Shown here: one piece after another, positions 1 through 6,687 of the stretch | Layout of the letters: the number at the start of each line of letters is the position of its first letter | Position numbering within the stretch: the stretch's first letter is position 1 | Origin: Aestuariivivens marinum | Lineage (GTDB): Bacteria; Bacteroidota; Bacteroidia; Flavobacteriales; Flavobacteriaceae | Direction of reading: 5' to 3' | NCBI RefSeq assembly: GCF_022662175.1 | Contig: NZ_JAKMCR010000005.1 | Coordinates: 1-64,000, forward strand | DNA length: 64,000 nucleotides | Notes under the pieces: generated by a model | What the model was told of the DNA's origin: nothing | Database searches by the model: none | The model's input: the letters and a program-made list of their open reading frames with translations, nothing else | Program-made: the position numbers and the translations under genes

Positions 1-1
1 T

Positions 2-130
2 GCCAACACCGTGTATAATTAATTGCGGCTGAATTTCCTCTCGGAAATTCAATCTTATTAATTATCTTTCGGTTACGGCGGAAAATGACTGCGTCCTTTC
101 CCGCAACTAATCATACACAAGACCGTTAGC
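2..130 (+). repeat. cassette spacer S1 (129-bp imperfect palindrome)
   Basis: First of a spacer family that separates the genes up to 18.4 kb. Its left end GCCAAC (2-7) closes a cassette that begins left of the window, and its right end GTTAGC (125-130) opens the next. Inner arms CGTGTATAA and CATACACAAG pair, as do TTGCGG and CCGCAA, so one strand can fold into a long hairpin. The outermost six bases of the two ends are not each other's complement (GCCAAC would need GTTGGC). The end GTTAGCAAAC (125-134) instead matches GTTTGCTAAC at 831-840, across the gene. This is the GTGTATAA subtype. Confidence 0.85.
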
Positions 131-147
131 AAACATATGACCGACAA

Positions 148-822
148 ATGAAAATATTGAAAACCATCATATTTACTCTTCTTATTTTTAGTTGTTCTAA
201 CAAGTCAAGAATTACAGAATTTGAAAACATTCTAGGTAAGGAGAATAGTGATACACTTGATTGGCTGGTAACTGATTTTGAAACAAACTATCTACAAAAA
301 AAATATTCGAACTCGACTCTTGAAAAAGCTTATATAAAATATTTGACCGAAATTGAATCGGATTCATTCGGAAATTGGGAAAGACCATCTATTGAGAGTG
401 TAAAAAAATTTAATGATAGCAAATTAAAAGAACTCGTTTATGGAATACCTGATTCCATATGGGTTGTGCCAATACCGAGCAATTACAGAACTGAATATAG
501 AATTAGAAGGAAATATTTGAATTTAAAAGGAAAGTATGATACTGGAACTTCAGAAGTTTCCATACCTAAAGTTCATGATGAGGATTCTTTAATTGAAACG
601 CTTAAAAATCATTACGACATAAACTATTTTGGCAAATATAGGGAAGCGTTAAAACAAGTTTCCAAAAAAGAAAAATTTGTCGAAAAATATCTTGAAATGA
701 CCCAAGCGGCTGGAATAATAGACCAAAGAGGAATCGCCTATGAGATGTTAATTTCGGATTTGGATTTTGACAATTATTTCATAAAGCGCCTTATTATAAC
801 TGAAATTGTACATAGATTATAA
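148..822 (+). CDS. cassette 1: lipoprotein of unknown function (224 aa)
   Basis: Predicted outer-membrane or periplasmic lipoprotein. Residues 1-16 form a short hydrophobic signal ending in a lipobox-like LLIFSC with Cys at residue 16. The rest is hydrophilic and charged, with no domain I recognise. The ATG lies 23 nt after the GTT that opens the cassette, the same spacing seen in most other cassettes, which supports this start. The gene is the only one between spacers S1 and S2 and reads in the common cassette direction. No promoter is evident inside the cassette. It resembles the typical content of an integron-like array: a single orphan ORF of unknown role. Confidence 0.75.
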   Translation: MKILKTIIFTLLIFSCSNKSRITEFENILGKENSDTLDWLVTDFETNYLQKKYSNSTLEKAYIKYLTEIESDSFGNWERPSIESVKKFNDSKLKELVYGIPDSIWVVPIPSNYRTEYRIRRKYLNLKGKYDTGTSEVSIPKVHDEDSLIETLKNHYDINYFGKYREALKQVSKKEKFVEKYLEMTQAAGIIDQRGIAYEMLISDLDFDNYFIKRLIITEIVHRL

Positions 823-834
823 AAAAATACGTTT

Positions 835-965
835 GCTAACAAAGTGTAAAAATAATTGCTTGGTTCCTGCCTACTCGGAAAATCCTACGGATTTTCCTCT
901 GGTTCGTTCCATTTTTACTAAGTTAGTTGCTCGCACACGCAACTATCCTTACACAAACCGTTAGC
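835..965 (+). repeat. cassette spacer S2 (131 bp)
   Basis: Imperfect palindrome with left end GCTAAC (835-840) and right end GTTAGC (960-965). GTGTAA pairs with TTACAC and TAATTGC with GCAACTA near the base of the hairpin, and a small internal hairpin is formed by GGAAAATCC and GGATTTTCC (878-896 region). Left arm GTTTGCTAAC belongs to cassette 1. Right arm GTTAGCACCA (960-969) matches TGGTGCTAAC at the end of cassette 2. GTGTATAA-like subtype. Confidence 0.85.
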
Positions 966-983
966 ACCAATTTGAGAACGACA

Positions 984-1466
984 ATGAGAAAACCAATATT
1001 TTTAGTTTTAATTTTAGCCATTCTTTCTTGCCAAAGTAAGAAATCTGAAAAACCTCAAAATGCGGAATTGAATACTGAAACGGAAATTATCAAACCTGAA
1101 AAATTAGTGCTTAACGATACAGTTGTTTATTTAAGCGGAGATAATGACTTGGCTCTTATAAAGCTGACTTTAATTCCAAATGGAACTTTTGATTTTTATA
1201 TGAGCATTTATCCTGAACCAATGCAAGACGCTGAACCAGAATCTGACATAATAAACTCGAACGGAACTTGGAGCGGAAATGGAAAAACTGTATCGCTAAA
1301 CTTTGCGGAACGAAAAAAAGACACACTGAATTTAAATGACCTTTTTGACTCAAACTATAAGGAAGGAAATGAATTTAAGGTTATTGACCAAAATACTGTT
1401 GAGATAGACTATTCTTTGGACAAATTAAATATTTGGGGAATTAGTTGTTATAAAACTGAAAAATAA
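984..1466 (+). CDS. cassette 2: lipoprotein of unknown function (160 aa)
   Basis: Small predicted lipoprotein: residues 1-16 are a hydrophobic signal with lipobox AILSC, followed by a Lys/Glu-rich linker and a compact domain that I cannot assign. The frame is open upstream to 927, but that extension would be translated out of spacer S2 and precede the signal peptide. ATG 984 lies 24 nt after the cassette-opening GTT and puts the signal peptide at the N-terminus, so it is preferred. Single gene between S2 and S3, + strand like its neighbours. Confidence 0.75.
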   Translation: MRKPIFLVLILAILSCQSKKSEKPQNAELNTETEIIKPEKLVLNDTVVYLSGDNDLALIKLTLIPNGTFDFYMSIYPEPMQDAEPESDIINSNGTWSGNGKTVSLNFAERKKDTLNLNDLFDSNYKEGNEFKVIDQNTVEIDYSLDKLNIWGISCYKTEK

Positions 1467-1474
1467 AAACTGGT

Positions 1475-1604
1475 GCTAACATCGGCTATAATTCAGCGTG
1501 GCTTATGCCCTATTCTGGAAAATATGTAAATTTAACCAAGCTGATTTCTTACGCGGAATGTCCTACGGACGATTCCACGCCGAAATCATAGCCCAACCGT
1601 TGGC
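1475..1604 (+). repeat. cassette spacer S3 (130 bp)
   Basis: Palindromic spacer of the second subtype: GGCTATAA near the left end pairs with TCATAGCC near the right end, and CAGCGTGG with CCACGC. Left end GCTAAC (1475-1480) closes cassette 2; right end GTTGGC (1599-1604) opens cassette 3. The two ends do not complement each other, which shows that matching runs across genes and not across the spacer. Confidence 0.85.
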
Positions 1605-1624
1605 GTGCATTTAAGCAGAACGCA

Positions 1625-2170
1625 TTGACAGAAAAAGAGAAAATAGGACATTTAGTTAGATTCGGACTCGCTCTGAAAAAAATTCCATTGACGGAAATTA
1701 GCAAATGGGCTGATTACCAAATTGAAAATGGAAAAAATGACAACCTGTATTTTGATTTATCTTTTGCAAAATCGACCAACGAAGTAATTGAATTTCTGAC
1801 CAAAGACATTGAATGGAATTTTAAATCGTCAGAAATCCGAGAATTAATTCTTGGATATTACAATGAGTATCTGAAATCTGACAACTCAAATTGGAAAAAA
1901 ATCCAAAAAGAACTAATAGATTTCTATAATTACATTGAATATGAAGATTCAAATGAGCGTGTAGAGGATTTTATTTATTACTTAATTGACGATTACCATT
2001 TGAGAAATGACGGATTTGGAGGCTCTTTAACAATGCCTGATTTCTTAACCGAAAAACTATCTGAATTTGACACCTATCAGGAATTACAAAAATTGCTGAA
2101 ACGGAATAAAATGAATGGATTTGAAATAAAAAACGACACGCCAACAACGTGTAAGCGCAATAACGGCTGA
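1625..2170 (+). CDS. cassette 3: hypothetical cytoplasmic protein (181 aa, TTG start)
   Basis: Acidic, mostly helical protein with no signal peptide or membrane segment; I recognise no family. There is no in-frame ATG near the cassette start. TTG at 1625 lies 26 nt after the opening GTT, the spacing used by other cassettes, so a TTG start is likely. The ORF runs about 30 nt into spacer S4, so the last ten residues (TPTTCKRNNG) are spelled by the repeat and its stop codon lies there. Small acidic single-gene proteins like this are common immunity or anti-defence candidates, but nothing here proves that. Confidence 0.6.
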   Translation: MTEKEKIGHLVRFGLALKKIPLTEISKWADYQIENGKNDNLYFDLSFAKSTNEVIEFLTKDIEWNFKSSEIRELILGYYNEYLKSDNSNWKKIQKELIDFYNYIEYEDSNERVEDFIYYLIDDYHLRNDGFGGSLTMPDFLTEKLSEFDTYQELQKLLKRNKMNGFEIKNDTPTTCKRNNG

Positions 2171-2271
2171 ATTTCCTAATCGGAAATTCAACTCGTTTTG
2201 CTAAATTAGGTGCGTCAGCGGAAAATACTCGCGCATTTTCCCGTTACTGACGCTTACACAAAACCGTTGTA
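2140..2271 (+). repeat. cassette spacer S4 (132 bp)
   Basis: GTGTAAGC-type spacer: CGTGTAAGCGC at the left pairs with GCGCTTACAC-like sequence at the right (TGACGCTTACAC), and GGAAATTCA with the upstream TGAATTTCC. Left arm CACGCCAAC (2137-2145) matches GTTGGCGTG at 1599-1607. Right arm GTTGTATGCC (2266-2275) opens the large cassette that carries the nuclease/methylase operon and finds its partner only at 8347-8356. Its first 30 nt overlap the end of the preceding ORF. Confidence 0.85.
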
Positions 2272-2286
2272 TGCCATTGCGGAAAA

Positions 2287-2312
2287 GCCAACCGCACATT
2301 AAGCACATTTGG
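2287..2312 (+). repeat. imperfect direct repeat flanking the operon, left copy
   Basis: A sequence of the form GCCAACCGCACATTAAGCAC continuing ATTTGG recurs in diverged form at 8253-8277 (GCCAACGCAAGTTCAAGCAC then ATTGC). The two copies lie just inside the ends of the 6-kb cassette. They may be relics of an older boundary of the operon, nested inside the cassette ends. About 20 of 26 positions agree by eye. Confidence 0.4.
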
Positions 2313-2418
2313 TTTTTGCCGACACACAATCCAACCCTAAAAAACCAAAAGAGCTTAACCTTCCCACCGTTCCCAATAGTTACGAGTTTGACTTTCTTCT
2401 GGTCGGATACATGACTTG

Positions 2419-2583
2419 TTACTCTTTGAATTGACCGATTTCTTCTCTGAGCGTCTGATTGATATTTTGGATTAGGTCATTTTGGACTTTCATAATTCTT
2501 AATAAATCATGCATTGCGTTTAGATTATCTAATTGTTTGTAGATAATCTCTTCTAAATCGGCTTTGGTATATCTTTTGCTCAT
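2419..2583 (-). CDS. 54-aa helical small protein divergent from the HTH gene
   Basis: Small ORF on the minus strand, ATG at 2583-2581 and stop TAA at 2421-2419. It starts MSKRYTKADLEEI and ends LREEIGQFKE. The spacing of Leu and Ile (EEIIYKQLDNL, MHDLLRIMK, DLIQNINQTLRE) suggests one long amphipathic helix or coiled coil. It shares an intergenic region with the HTH regulator at 2728 and is the only minus-strand gene inside the cassette array. It could be a small partner, inhibitor or antitoxin-like component of the neighbouring operon. No family recognised; the call rests on composition, start context and position only. Confidence 0.5.
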   Translation of the reverse strand: MSKRYTKADLEEIIYKQLDNLNAMHDLLRIMKVQNDLIQNINQTLREEIGQFKE

Positions 2584-2619
2584 ATCAATTGTTTAGTTTT
2601 CATAAACTATAGTTCTTAA

Positions 2620-2693
2620 TTCTGGACTAAAGTAACTATTTTCTGGATTAAACCAAAATTATAGTCCAGAAATTCTAAACTAAAATTCTAAAC
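2620..2693. promoter_or_regulatory. repeat-rich divergent operator region before the HTH/ATPase operon
   Basis: Between the two divergent genes lie three copies of one motif: TTCTGGACTA (2620-2629), TTCTGGATTA (2641-2650) and the exact inverse TAGTCCAGAA (2662-2671). They are followed by a direct repeat AAATTCTAAAC (2670-2680 and 2683-2693). Repeated inverted half-sites in front of a small HTH gene are typical of autoregulation by controller (C) proteins of restriction-modification systems. That the HTH protein binds here is inference. Confidence 0.6.
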
Positions 2694-2727
2694 AGCTAAA
2701 TTTGAATATCGAAAATCGAAAAAAAGA

Positions 2728-2946
2728 ATGACTGAACTCGGGCAATATTTATCAAAGAAATCAGCAAGTAAAGCAGGTATTTCCAAAAAGACTGGAATTA
2801 GTAAATCCAGAATTAGTGAACTTACCCTTAACCCATCTACTCAACTTCGAGCGTGGGAATTATACCTCATTGCTTTAGCATTAGATGTAGATCCTGGAGA
2901 AATGTTCAAAGACATTTTTAATGAATTAAAATTACCAAACGAATAA
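2728..2946 (+). CDS. XRE-family HTH controller protein (72 aa)
   Basis: Short Cro/C1-type helix-turn-helix protein. The HTH is at residues 13-40 (SASKAGISKKTGISKSRISELT) and a second helical half runs AWELYLIALALDVDPGEMF, the usual XRE layout. Its size and place, first in an operon with a methyltransferase and an HNH nuclease, fit a C-protein that times expression of a restriction system. It overlaps the ATPase gene by one base (TAATG), so the two are likely translationally coupled. Repeated half-sites just upstream (2620-2671) are the likely operator. Confidence 0.85.
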   Translation: MTELGQYLSKKSASKAGISKKTGISKSRISELTLNPSTQLRAWELYLIALALDVDPGEMFKDIFNELKLPNE

Positions 2947-5381
2947 TGGCAAAAGTACCTTTCAAAGTTTCTGCAAGGGCAGGTAAATTATTAGGTAGAG
3001 AAAATTTCTCTAACCCTGAAGGTGCTATTATTGAACTAGTAAAAAACTCTTATGATGCTGATGCAAATAATTGCTTTGTGTTTTTCGATATTCCAACCAA
3101 AAAAATAAAGGACAGTAAGGGTGAAGAATTTGAAGTTCCTATAAAAGAAAAAAGCGTGTTGTATGTGATAGACAATGGTGAAGGAATGACTGAAAAAGTC
3201 ATTAAAGATCATTGGATGCAGATAGGAACTGGGAATAAGGAAAAAGATTATATCTCTGACGACAAACGAACGAAAACTGGTGCAAAGGGAATTGGAAGAT
3301 TTGCTTTAGATAGACTTGGATATGAAACAGAAATGTGGACGGTATCAAAAAAATCTAATGACCAAACTGGCTCATTTTGGAAAATGGATTGGAATCAATT
3401 TGACCACTCGGACAAATCAATATCTCAAATTGAAGCAGAACTAGAGCCTATAAAAATTGACCTTAAGGATAAAATTAAAGAACTCACAAACAATAATGCA
3501 TCTATAGCAAAGATCACCAAAGATGTAAATTTTGATAAAGGTACTATCATCAAAATATCTAATTTAAAAGATGACTGGTTTGATGAAGAAACTTCTTCTG
3601 TTTTTAAAAGCTTAGAAGCATTAATTCCTCCGAAGGAATTGAATATTCCTTTTGAAGTTCACTTTAAACATATTCAAATACCTAAAGAGTTTGGAAAAGT
3701 CGAAACAGCGTTTTTTAATGATTTCGACTATAAATTAAAAGCTTCTTATGATTCTAAAAAGCTAAATGTTGATTTTGAAATAACAAGAAACGAAATTGAC
3801 ATCAAGCTTCTAAAAAAGAATTACCCAAATGTTTATAAAGGAAAAAGTAAGCCATATGATTTGAAAACATTGGAAGCTAAAACTTTTAAGTATTCTAAGT
3901 CAATAGACAAAGTCCTAAAATGGAAACTGAATGATTCAAACAAGAAATTATTAGAAAATGTAGGGAGTTTTGACTTGACGTTCTATTATTTAAAGTTTTC
4001 AAATTCTATAAAAGAAGGATATCCTTTCAAAACGGTTGTTGCTAGTGAGAGAAAATCAACATTAGATAGATTTGGAGGAGTTAAAATTTATAGAGATTCT
4101 TTTAGGGTAAGACCTTATGGAGACCCTACAAATGACTGGTTGAAACTAGGGGCAAGAGTTGCTCAAAGTCCTGCAGGTGCTGGACAAAGAATTGGAGATT
4201 GGAGAGTCAGGCCTGAACAAACAGCAGGGATTATTACTATTTCAAGAAAAAGCAACCCATTATTAATAGATAAATCCGACAGGGGAGCATTGCAAGAAAA
4301 TGATGCTTTCGACACATTTAAAAAAATCATTGTTGCGGTAATTCATGAATTTGAATTTGATAGAACAAAAATTTTAAACCCTCTCTTTCTCAAGAATAAA
4401 AAAGATAAGGAAGCTAAGAAAGAAAAGGAAATACAAAAGAGAGCTGAAGCACTTGCAGATAAGATAGTAGAACAAAGGAAGAAAGTAGAAGAATCTATTT
4501 ATGGGAAAAAAGTATCTAACGATTTATTCCAAGAAAAGAAAGAAGAGGAAGAGCGAAAAACTTATGAAGAAGCATTCAAAGACACTTTTAAAGCTATAGA
4601 TGAGGAAAAAGAACAACGAGAAAATGAGGAAATTGTTCAGGTTAGATCCCTAGCAAGTTTAGGCTTGGTTGTATCTTCATTTGCTCACGAACTTAAAGAA
4701 ATAAAAGATGATGCAATAGAGGCTAAAAACTTAGAGAAGATATTCAAATCAGTAGTTTCAAAAGAGAAAAAAACATCAGAAGAATATAATGACGGGATTG
4801 ATATTATCGAGTTATTAGATGAAAACTCTAACAAAATAATTCATTGGGTAGACTATGCGTTAACAGCGATAAAAAAAGACAAAAGGACAAGAGGTAAATT
4901 TGAATTCTCTCCATTCTTTAAATCATTAAAGAAGTCTTGGGCTAGAATATTTAAGAAAAAGGATATTCAATTGAACATAGTTGACAATATTGAACAGATG
5001 CCCTATAATTTCAGAGCTTTTGAAATGGATATATCAACTATTTTCACGAACCTAATTAATAATTCAATTGACTCGTTTAATAACTTAACAGAAATTCAAA
5101 AACGAAACATTGAAATTGAAATTAATCTCAATGGTGATTTCATTGAAATTCTATATTCTGATAATGGAATAGGATTAGATAAGGTTTTTGAAGACGACAA
5201 AGATGAAATCTTCTTACCATTCAAAACTTCAAAAAGAGATCGTAAAGGAAAAGAAATTGGTACTGGTTTAGGTATGTATCTTGTCAAATCAGTAGTTGAT
5301 GATAATAACGGAACAATTGATATTCTTGATCCTGAAAAGGGGTTTTCAGTTTTAATATCGTTTCCAATAAGAAAAAAATAA
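2946..5381 (+). CDS. double GHKL ATPase: Hsp90/MORC-like head plus histidine-kinase-like tail (811 aa)
   Basis: Large cytoplasmic ATPase with two separate Bergerat folds. N-terminal module: ELVKNSYDAD (Asn 34-35 region), IDNGEGM (75-81) and TGAKGIGRFALDRLG (111-125), as in Hsp90, MutL and MORC proteins. A unique region and a charged coiled coil (about 480-565) follow. The C-terminal half looks like a sensor kinase: an H-box-like SFAHELK with His581, N-box INNSIDS (704-710), G1 box DNGIGLD (739-745), F-box FLPFKTSK (756-763) and G2 box GTGLGMYL (772-779). There is no membrane segment or sensor domain, so any input is cytoplasmic. The next gene encodes a receiver domain, its likely phospho-acceptor. 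Prokaryotic MORC-type ATPases are known from restriction operons; the role here (sensing or DNA clamping) is inference. Confidence 0.85.
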   Translation: MAKVPFKVSARAGKLLGRENFSNPEGAIIELVKNSYDADANNCFVFFDIPTKKIKDSKGEEFEVPIKEKSVLYVIDNGEGMTEKVIKDHWMQIGTGNKEKDYISDDKRTKTGAKGIGRFALDRLGYETEMWTVSKKSNDQTGSFWKMDWNQFDHSDKSISQIEAELEPIKIDLKDKIKELTNNNASIAKITKDVNFDKGTIIKISNLKDDWFDEETSSVFKSLEALIPPKELNIPFEVHFKHIQIPKEFGKVETAFFNDFDYKLKASYDSKKLNVDFEITRNEIDIKLLKKNYPNVYKGKSKPYDLKTLEAKTFKYSKSIDKVLKWKLNDSNKKLLENVGSFDLTFYYLKFSNSIKEGYPFKTVVASERKSTLDRFGGVKIYRDSFRVRPYGDPTNDWLKLGARVAQSPAGAGQRIGDWRVRPEQTAGIITISRKSNPLLIDKSDRGALQENDAFDTFKKIIVAVIHEFEFDRTKILNPLFLKNKKDKEAKKEKEIQKRAEALADKIVEQRKKVEESIYGKKVSNDLFQEKKEEEERKTYEEAFKDTFKAIDEEKEQRENEEIVQVRSLASLGLVVSSFAHELKEIKDDAIEAKNLEKIFKSVVSKEKKTSEEYNDGIDIIELLDENSNKIIHWVDYALTAIKKDKRTRGKFEFSPFFKSLKKSWARIFKKKDIQLNIVDNIEQMPYNFRAFEMDISTIFTNLINNSIDSFNNLTEIQKRNIEIEINLNGDFIEILYSDNGIGLDKVFEDDKDEIFLPFKTSKRDRKGKEIGTGLGMYLVKSVVDDNNGTIDILDPEKGFSVLISFPIRKK

Positions 5382-5384
5382 ACT

Positions 5385-6053
5385 ATGGCTGCAAAATATA
5401 AAATCGGATACATTGACGAAGACATTAAACAAGTTAAAAAGTACCGAAGAAGATTTCGAGATTTTGACATTGAAATAATCGGGTATGAATTTCATCAAGG
5501 AATGACCTTGGAAGAATTAATGAGTCAGGTATATGAATCTGATATTGATTTACTAATGATTGATTATAAGCTAAATGAGACAAATCAAGTAACATTTAAT
5601 GGAGAAGCTGTAGAAAGTGAATTTTATGATAAGAAACCTTTGTTTCCTCATATTATTTTCACTAATAAGGTTGACCAAGCAGAACCATTTGTTGAAGATT
5701 GGAAAATCATTTTCGATAAAGACGATATTTTTAGTGAAGGTGAAGAAGACGAAAAGAAAGTACAACATTTCATTACAACACTTATTAAGAGTATTGAGCA
5801 ATACAGAAATCATGTAGAGAAAAAGAAAAAAGTCGTTGCGGATTTATTAGAAAAGGGAGAACAGGAAGGCTTATCTGCTAGTGAAAAGGATTTGTTAATA
5901 TCGAATCAAAATGAATTAGCAAATCTTGACAAAACAGAAAGAAGTGAAATACCAAAGCATTTGATAACCGAGAATAAATTAGAGGATTTATCAAAAACAA
6001 AAAAAGAAGCAGAAGAATTCTTGCAATCATTAATTGATAAAAGAAAAAAATAA
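5385..6053 (+). CDS. receiver-domain protein with C-terminal coiled coil (222 aa)
   Basis: CheY-like receiver: acidic pocket DED (11-13), phospho-acceptor Asp60 in LLMIDYKL, Thr93 in IIFTNK and Lys112 in FDKDD, so all conserved receiver positions are present. An extra loop sits between strands 3 and 4. Residues about 135-222 are charged and helical (coiled coil), with no DNA-binding output domain, so signalling is likely by protein contact. It starts three bases after the ATPase stop. The pairing of a kinase-like ATPase with a phosphorylatable receiver inside a nuclease/methylase operon is unusual. Phosphotransfer is inferred, not shown. Confidence 0.8.
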   Translation: MAAKYKIGYIDEDIKQVKKYRRRFRDFDIEIIGYEFHQGMTLEELMSQVYESDIDLLMIDYKLNETNQVTFNGEAVESEFYDKKPLFPHIIFTNKVDQAEPFVEDWKIIFDKDDIFSEGEEDEKKVQHFITTLIKSIEQYRNHVEKKKKVVADLLEKGEQEGLSASEKDLLISNQNELANLDKTERSEIPKHLITENKLEDLSKTKKEAEEFLQSLIDKRKK

Positions 6054-6060
6054 TTGGTTT

Positions 6061-6687
6061 ATGACTGTAAGAGAAATATTGCCAATTAGAAGAACGGTTA
6101 CGACAAAACAACCAACAGGGAAAAATTGGAGCGAACACAAACCAGATTTAAGGGAAGACTTTAATTGTTCTTGTGGATATTGTGATTCGTATGACGGTTT
6201 TAGGCATACATATTTTGAAGTAGACCATTTCATTCCCAAAAGTCTCTTTGAGAAGAATGGAAATATTGAATATTGTCAGTATGATAACCTTACCTATTCC
6301 TGTAAGTTTTGTAATAACAAAAAGGGAAGTTTATGGCCTTCAAAAGATGAAACTATTCCAAATATAAATGAAGAAGGATTTGTTGATGCTTGTTCAACTG
6401 AGTACGAGGATCATTTATATAGAACGTCATCAGGAAGTATTATGTGGAAAACTCCTCTAGGCAAATGGATGGCAACCAAAGCATTTAGGTTTGATGAGAG
6501 GGAACGTTCGATAATCGTGCTTTGGAATTTAAATGAATTAAGAAAGATTATCAATGCATTGATTATTGAACAAGAAAATTACCAAGCTGGTGACGAATCA
6601 TATCAAATGATTAAAGAGAAGTTAGGTGATTATTCTTTAAAATATTTTATCTACCATCAAGAATTGATGGACTATTATAATGAATAA
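6061..6687 (+). CDS. HNH endonuclease (208 aa)
   Basis: Zinc-type HNH nuclease: CGYC (Cys38, Cys41), VDHFIPKS with catalytic His56, Asn76-Leu77 in YDNLTYSC, and CKFCNNKKG (Cys81, Cys84). This is the C-x2-C ... DH ... N ... C-x2-C-N-x2-KG pattern of McrA/5-methylcytosine-type and phage-defence HNH enzymes. The frame is open from 6034, inside the receiver gene; ATG 6061 directly after that stop (6053) is the simpler start. The C-terminal 120 residues carry no motif I know and may hold target recognition. It overlaps the methyltransferase gene by 8 nt. Probable effector of the operon, cutting DNA that the partner methylase has not protected. Confidence 0.85.
   Translation: MTVREILPIRRTVTTKQPTGKNWSEHKPDLREDFNCSCGYCDSYDGFRHTYFEVDHFIPKSLFEKNGNIEYCQYDNLTYSCKFCNNKKGSLWPSKDETIPNINEEGFVDACSTEYEDHLYRTSSGSIMWKTPLGKWMATKAFRFDERERSIIVLWNLNELRKIINALIIEQENYQAGDESYQMIKEKLGDYSLKYFIYHQELMDYYNE

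Noticed and set aside
927-983. Upstream extension of the gene at 984
   Set aside because: It is spelled by spacer S2 and would bury the signal peptide. Similar extensions at 8367, 8943 and 44090 were cut for the same reason.
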